Assembly (NCBI GenBank): GCA_017629415.1
Contig: JAGBXG010000325.1
Location: 1 to 8,656, forward strand
Direction of reading: 5' to 3'
DNA: 8,656 bases
Source: Pseudomonadota bacterium
GTDB lineage: Bacteria > Myxococcota > Bradymonadia > UBA4248
Under the pieces are notes generated by a model, which did no database searches, had not been told where the DNA came from, and saw only the letters and a list, made by a program, of their open reading frames with translations. Every line of letters begins with the position of its first letter. Position 1 is the first letter of the stretch. Position numbers and translations under genes: made by a program. This document shows positions 7,016-8,656 of the stretch, in pieces.

Positions 7016-7258
7016 TTAGACCTCAATGTCCTTGAGCTGCACACCGGTTTTTTCGCAATAAGCGAGGAGACCGAGTTTGCTCACGCTACGGAGAGCGCGA
7101 GTGGAGAGGTGAATGCGGACGTAGCGACCGAGTTCAGGCACGAAGATACGTTTGGACTGAATGTTCGGGAGCTGACGTTTTTTGGTTTTGTTATGAGCGT
7201 GGGAAACGTTGTTACCCACGAGCGGGGATTTACCTGTGAATGCACATTTGCGGGCCAT
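7016..7258 (-). CDS. rpmB: 50S ribosomal protein L28
   Basis: L28 is a small basic protein of the large ribosomal subunit. The 80-aa product begins MARKCAFTGKSPLVGNNVSHAHN, matching the L28 signature (TGK-P--GNN-SHA-N-TKR), and continues with LPNIQSKRIFVPELGRYVRI, as in E. coli L28. The length is typical. It has only two cysteines (C5, C68), so it is the zinc-free form. The start at 7258 has AGGAG (7266-7270) 7 nt upstream. rpmB often precedes rpmG, but here a terminator follows immediately and no rpmG is present. The C-terminal end (GVQLKDIEV) is slightly longer than in E. coli. It is transcribed divergently from fxsA. Identification is certain. Confidence 0.97.
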   Translation of the reverse strand: MARKCAFTGKSPLVGNNVSHAHNKTKKRQLPNIQSKRIFVPELGRYVRIHLSTRALRSVSKLGLLAYCEKTGVQLKDIEV

Positions 7259-7282
7259 TTTGAAGCTCCTGGATCAATAACT

Positions 7283-7306
7283 TCACGAAAGGGCGCCCAA
7301 ACGTGA
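7283..7306. promoter_or_regulatory. Dyad in the rpmB leader, possible operator or leader hairpin
   Basis: TCACG (7283-7287) and CGTGA (7302-7306) are perfect inverted arms around a central palindrome GGGCGCCC (7291-7298), with AAA on each side. The dyad lies 12 nt upstream of the rpmB Shine-Dalgarno and downstream of the candidate promoter, a position suited to an operator or a translational control hairpin. A wider arm pair CTTCAC/GTGAAG (7281-7286, 7323-7328) also exists. Function is inferred from position only. Confidence 0.35.
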
Positions 7307-7340
7307 GCGACCGATAAAGGTTGTGAAGAAGTCTGACTGA

Positions 7341-7349
7341 AATATACCA
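7341..7349 (-). promoter_or_regulatory. Candidate extended -10 promoter of rpmB
   Basis: On the minus strand TGGTATATT fits the extended -10 pattern (TG, one base, TATATT). The -35 region is weak (TGAATT about 18 nt upstream), as is usual for extended -10 promoters. The leader would be about 75 nt and would contain the dyad at 7283-7306. Confidence 0.45.
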
Positions 7350-7486
7350 CACGGACATGAAAAAAATTCATGCCGCGCAAAACCGCGCGCATACTACTCA
7401 AACTCAATCGAATATCAAGTCTTTTTTGGGATTGTTTTCTTTAGGAATGTTTTCATCTTGTTTTCATGTTAGTTTGTAAGCGTAGA

Positions 7487-7502
7487 GATGTCGCATGACA
7501 TC
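7487..7502. promoter_or_regulatory. Palindrome upstream of fxsA
   Basis: GATGTC (7487-7492), spacer GCAT and GACATC (7497-7502) form a perfect 6-bp inverted repeat. It lies 35 nt before the fxsA start and 3 nt before a TTGACG hexamer (7506-7511). TTGACG has no well-placed -10: TATTTT at 7527-7532 is 15 nt away and would give a nearly leaderless message. The palindrome could be an operator; the promoter itself is not resolved. Confidence 0.3.
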
Positions 7503-7537
7503 CACTTGACGTTATGTAAGCAAGGATATTTTTATTT

Positions 7538-8272
7538 ATGGATGCATTTAACTCAAACCCGCTTGTACAGAGCGCCATTAAAAAGCTTTCGAGCATTTTA
7601 ATGGTTTGTTTCATATTGGAAATTGCAGCATTTGTCGGTGTCAGTCTGCTGATTGGTTTTGGATATGCCGTTTTATTAACCTTTATTATCTGTCTGGTTG
7701 GGTATTCGATAGCCCCGAGCGGTCGTCCGGGTAAGCCAGCTCCTTCGATGCTGACATCTCCGTTAAAGCTGGTGTCTACGTTGCTGATGATTCCCGGATT
7801 TTTGACCGATATTTTGGCCATTATTCTCATTATTAAACCGGCACGTATTGCCCTCATGAACTTTATCATTAAAAAAGCAGTGCCTCGTGAATATGCGGGC
7901 ATGCTGGGGTCTAATCCTGTTGAAAAGATCGCAGAACTCAGCGAGCAAATGAAAAATTTGGGCGGCATGGGCGGCATGGGCGGCATGAATATGAATGATT
8001 TTGCGGCATATGCTGCCAATATGCGTTCAGGTGCGGCTTCCGAAACAGGCCGTAAAGCAGAAAAAGTCCGACGTGCTTCTTATGCGGCGGCAGATGATCC
8101 CATTGATATTGATTATGAGGTCAAAAAAAGCGGCGCAGAATTTGCCACTATTGATGTGGAACACACCATTGATTTGGACTGCAGTGCCGAAACTTCATCC
8201 TCAAAGAAAAAGGCTCGTGCAGCGATTGCGGAAGACGATGTCATTGATGTGCCCTACGAATGGCATTCCTGA
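7538..8272 (+). CDS. fxsA: FxsA family inner-membrane protein with long acidic tail
   Basis: FxsA proteins are small inner-membrane proteins; E. coli FxsA counters F-plasmid exclusion of phage T7, and the general role is unknown. In this 244-aa product three hydrophobic segments (about 20-38, 41-59, 78-99) include the family signature LLMIPGFLTDIL (82-93) followed by PAR. After residue 115 there is a long cytoplasmic-type tail: a GGMGGMGGMNMN tract (142-153), a basic segment, and three similar acidic motifs (DPIDIDYE, TIDVEHTIDLD, DVIDVPYE). E. coli FxsA is about 158 aa, so this tail is longer than usual. The start at 7538 has AAGGA (7522-7526) 11 nt upstream, a rather long spacing. It is the only plus-strand gene and diverges from rpmB. 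The family is clear; the tail has no known function. Confidence 0.85.
   Translation: MDAFNSNPLVQSAIKKLSSILMVCFILEIAAFVGVSLLIGFGYAVLLTFIICLVGYSIAPSGRPGKPAPSMLTSPLKLVSTLLMIPGFLTDILAIILIIKPARIALMNFIIKKAVPREYAGMLGSNPVEKIAELSEQMKNLGGMGGMGGMNMNDFAAYAANMRSGAASETGRKAEKVRRASYAAADDPIDIDYEVKKSGAEFATIDVEHTIDLDCSAETSSSKKKARAAIAEDDVIDVPYEWHS
7960..7986 (+). repeat. fxsA: Three perfect 9-bp tandem repeats inside fxsA
   Basis: GGGCGGCAT is repeated three times without change and encodes the Gly-Gly-Met tract at residues 142-150. The 9-bp period keeps the reading frame, so copy number changes by slippage would only lengthen or shorten the flexible linker between the membrane domain and the tail. Confidence 0.85.
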
Positions 8273-8298
8273 CACTATCCGTATTGTTTACGCATCAA

Positions 8299-8530
8299 GT
8301 GGGTAAAGGTTTTGGGGGCTTTGCCCCAAACCCACGGCATAGCAAAGTTCTTTTGGGGCTCTGCTCCAAACCTCGCCAAGGGCTGAGTGCCTTGGAACCT
8401 ACAATGGGGATTTGCGTTTTTCGTGGGTTAGCCGGGTACTGGTCACGTGACTTTTGGGTCGAAATGGGATCCTATATCCCATTTTTCGTCCGCAGATTGA
8501 GGCTTTTGCCTCTATCGTCCTTCGGTCGAT
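8299..8530 (+). repeat. Hairpin-chain element downstream of fxsA
   Basis: Seven dyads occur in 232 bases. TTTGGGG/CCCCAAA is at 8311-8330, flanked by GTGGGT/ACCCAC. TTTGGGGC/GCTCCAAA is at 8352-8370. CCAAGG/CCTTGG is at 8376-8395. The palindrome GTCACGTGAC is at 8442-8451. AAATGGGAT/ATCCCATTT is at 8462-8484. GAGGC/GCCTC is at 8499-8512, extended by GAT/ATC. ATCG/CGAT is at 8514-8530. The 8351-8399 part is the plus-strand copy of the repeat at 1490-1537. The order twin hairpin, ACCTACAATGG, CAC-GTG dyad, AAATGGG hairpin parallels 1194-1434. The AAATGGG hairpin, followed by TT, could also end fxsA transcripts. Confidence 0.75.
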
Positions 8531-8654
8531 TTTCTTCATAAGAGAGAAAGCTGATTTGCGGCGCGAATTGAAGAAAACCCAAGTCTTTTAAAAAAAGCAA
8601 ATCTTTCAAGAACTCTGCACTTTTTTCAAAAAATTGCCCCAATTTATATGTGAA
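8472..8654 (-). CDS. Possible 3' end of a gene entering from the right edge
   Basis: One minus-strand frame stays open for 60 codons from the window edge to a TAG at 8472. Its first part reads like a helical protein (for example GQFFEKSAEFLKDLLFLKDL). The last 15 or so codons fall in the hairpin-chain element. A frame this long is expected by chance in AT-rich DNA at appreciable frequency, and no motif is recognisable. If not coding, 8531-8656 holds nothing I can name. Confidence 0.2.
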   Translation of the reverse strand, partial: FTYKLGQFFEKSAEFLKDLLFLKDLGFLQFAPQISFLSYEENRPKDDRGKSLNLRTKNGI

Positions 8655-8656
8655 CC

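Noticed and set aside
7453..8019. 188-codon open frame on the minus strand
   Set aside because: It is antisense to fxsA, which has a recognised family signature; the frame is Met/Pro/Ile rich in a way that mirrors the plus-strand codons.
8260..8541. 93-codon plus-strand frame containing GLCSKPRQG
   Set aside because: It begins inside fxsA and runs through hairpin repeats; the same peptide arises from the repeat at 1490-1537 on the other strand.
1..8656. tRNA or rRNA genes
   Set aside because: No cloverleaf with a T-loop GTTCGA-type motif and no rRNA-like stretch was seen on either strand by eye.

Overview
The window comes from a Gram-negative-type bacterium of moderate GC. The evidence is two large lipoprotein L,D-transpeptidases of the proteobacterial YcbB (LdtD) type, an FxsA-type inner-membrane protein, and housekeeping trpB and rpmB. 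I cannot place it in a genus. The many GGGGCTT-loop hairpins between genes and the divergent TrpB motif (HKLNH in place of HKINN) suggest a lineage away from the enteric bacteria, but that is inference.

Layout. 1-1152 (minus): trpB, lacking only its C-terminal end at the window edge. 1153-1580: a 428-base gap made almost entirely of hairpins, including a 157-bp block with near-perfect terminal inverted repeats. 1581-3527 (minus): first YcbB-like L,D-transpeptidase lipoprotein, 648 aa. 3528-3900: its upstream region plus a strong terminator for the next gene. 3901-4491 (minus): an unrecognised 196-aa protein with a Cys/His-rich N-terminus that looks metal-binding. 4492-4733: a spacer with another hairpin cluster. 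4734-6902 (minus): second YcbB-like L,D-transpeptidase lipoprotein, 722 aa, a paralogue of the first. 6970-6991: rpmB terminator. 7016-7258 (minus): rpmB (ribosomal protein L28). 7259-7537: divergent promoter region. 7538-8272 (plus): fxsA. 8273-8656: a hairpin chain related to the one beside trpB, then AT-rich sequence that may hold the end of another gene.

How the genes relate. The two L,D-transpeptidases should both act in the periplasm on peptidoglycan (3-3 cross-links or anchoring). They share scaffold, peptidoglycan-binding and YkuD domains and enclose the metal-binding-like small gene. Terminators and hairpins separate the genes, so they look like single transcription units rather than one operon. 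trpB, rpmB and fxsA are ordinary housekeeping genes. The least explained material is the family of hairpin-chain elements in the spacers and the small Cys/His protein between the two transpeptidases.
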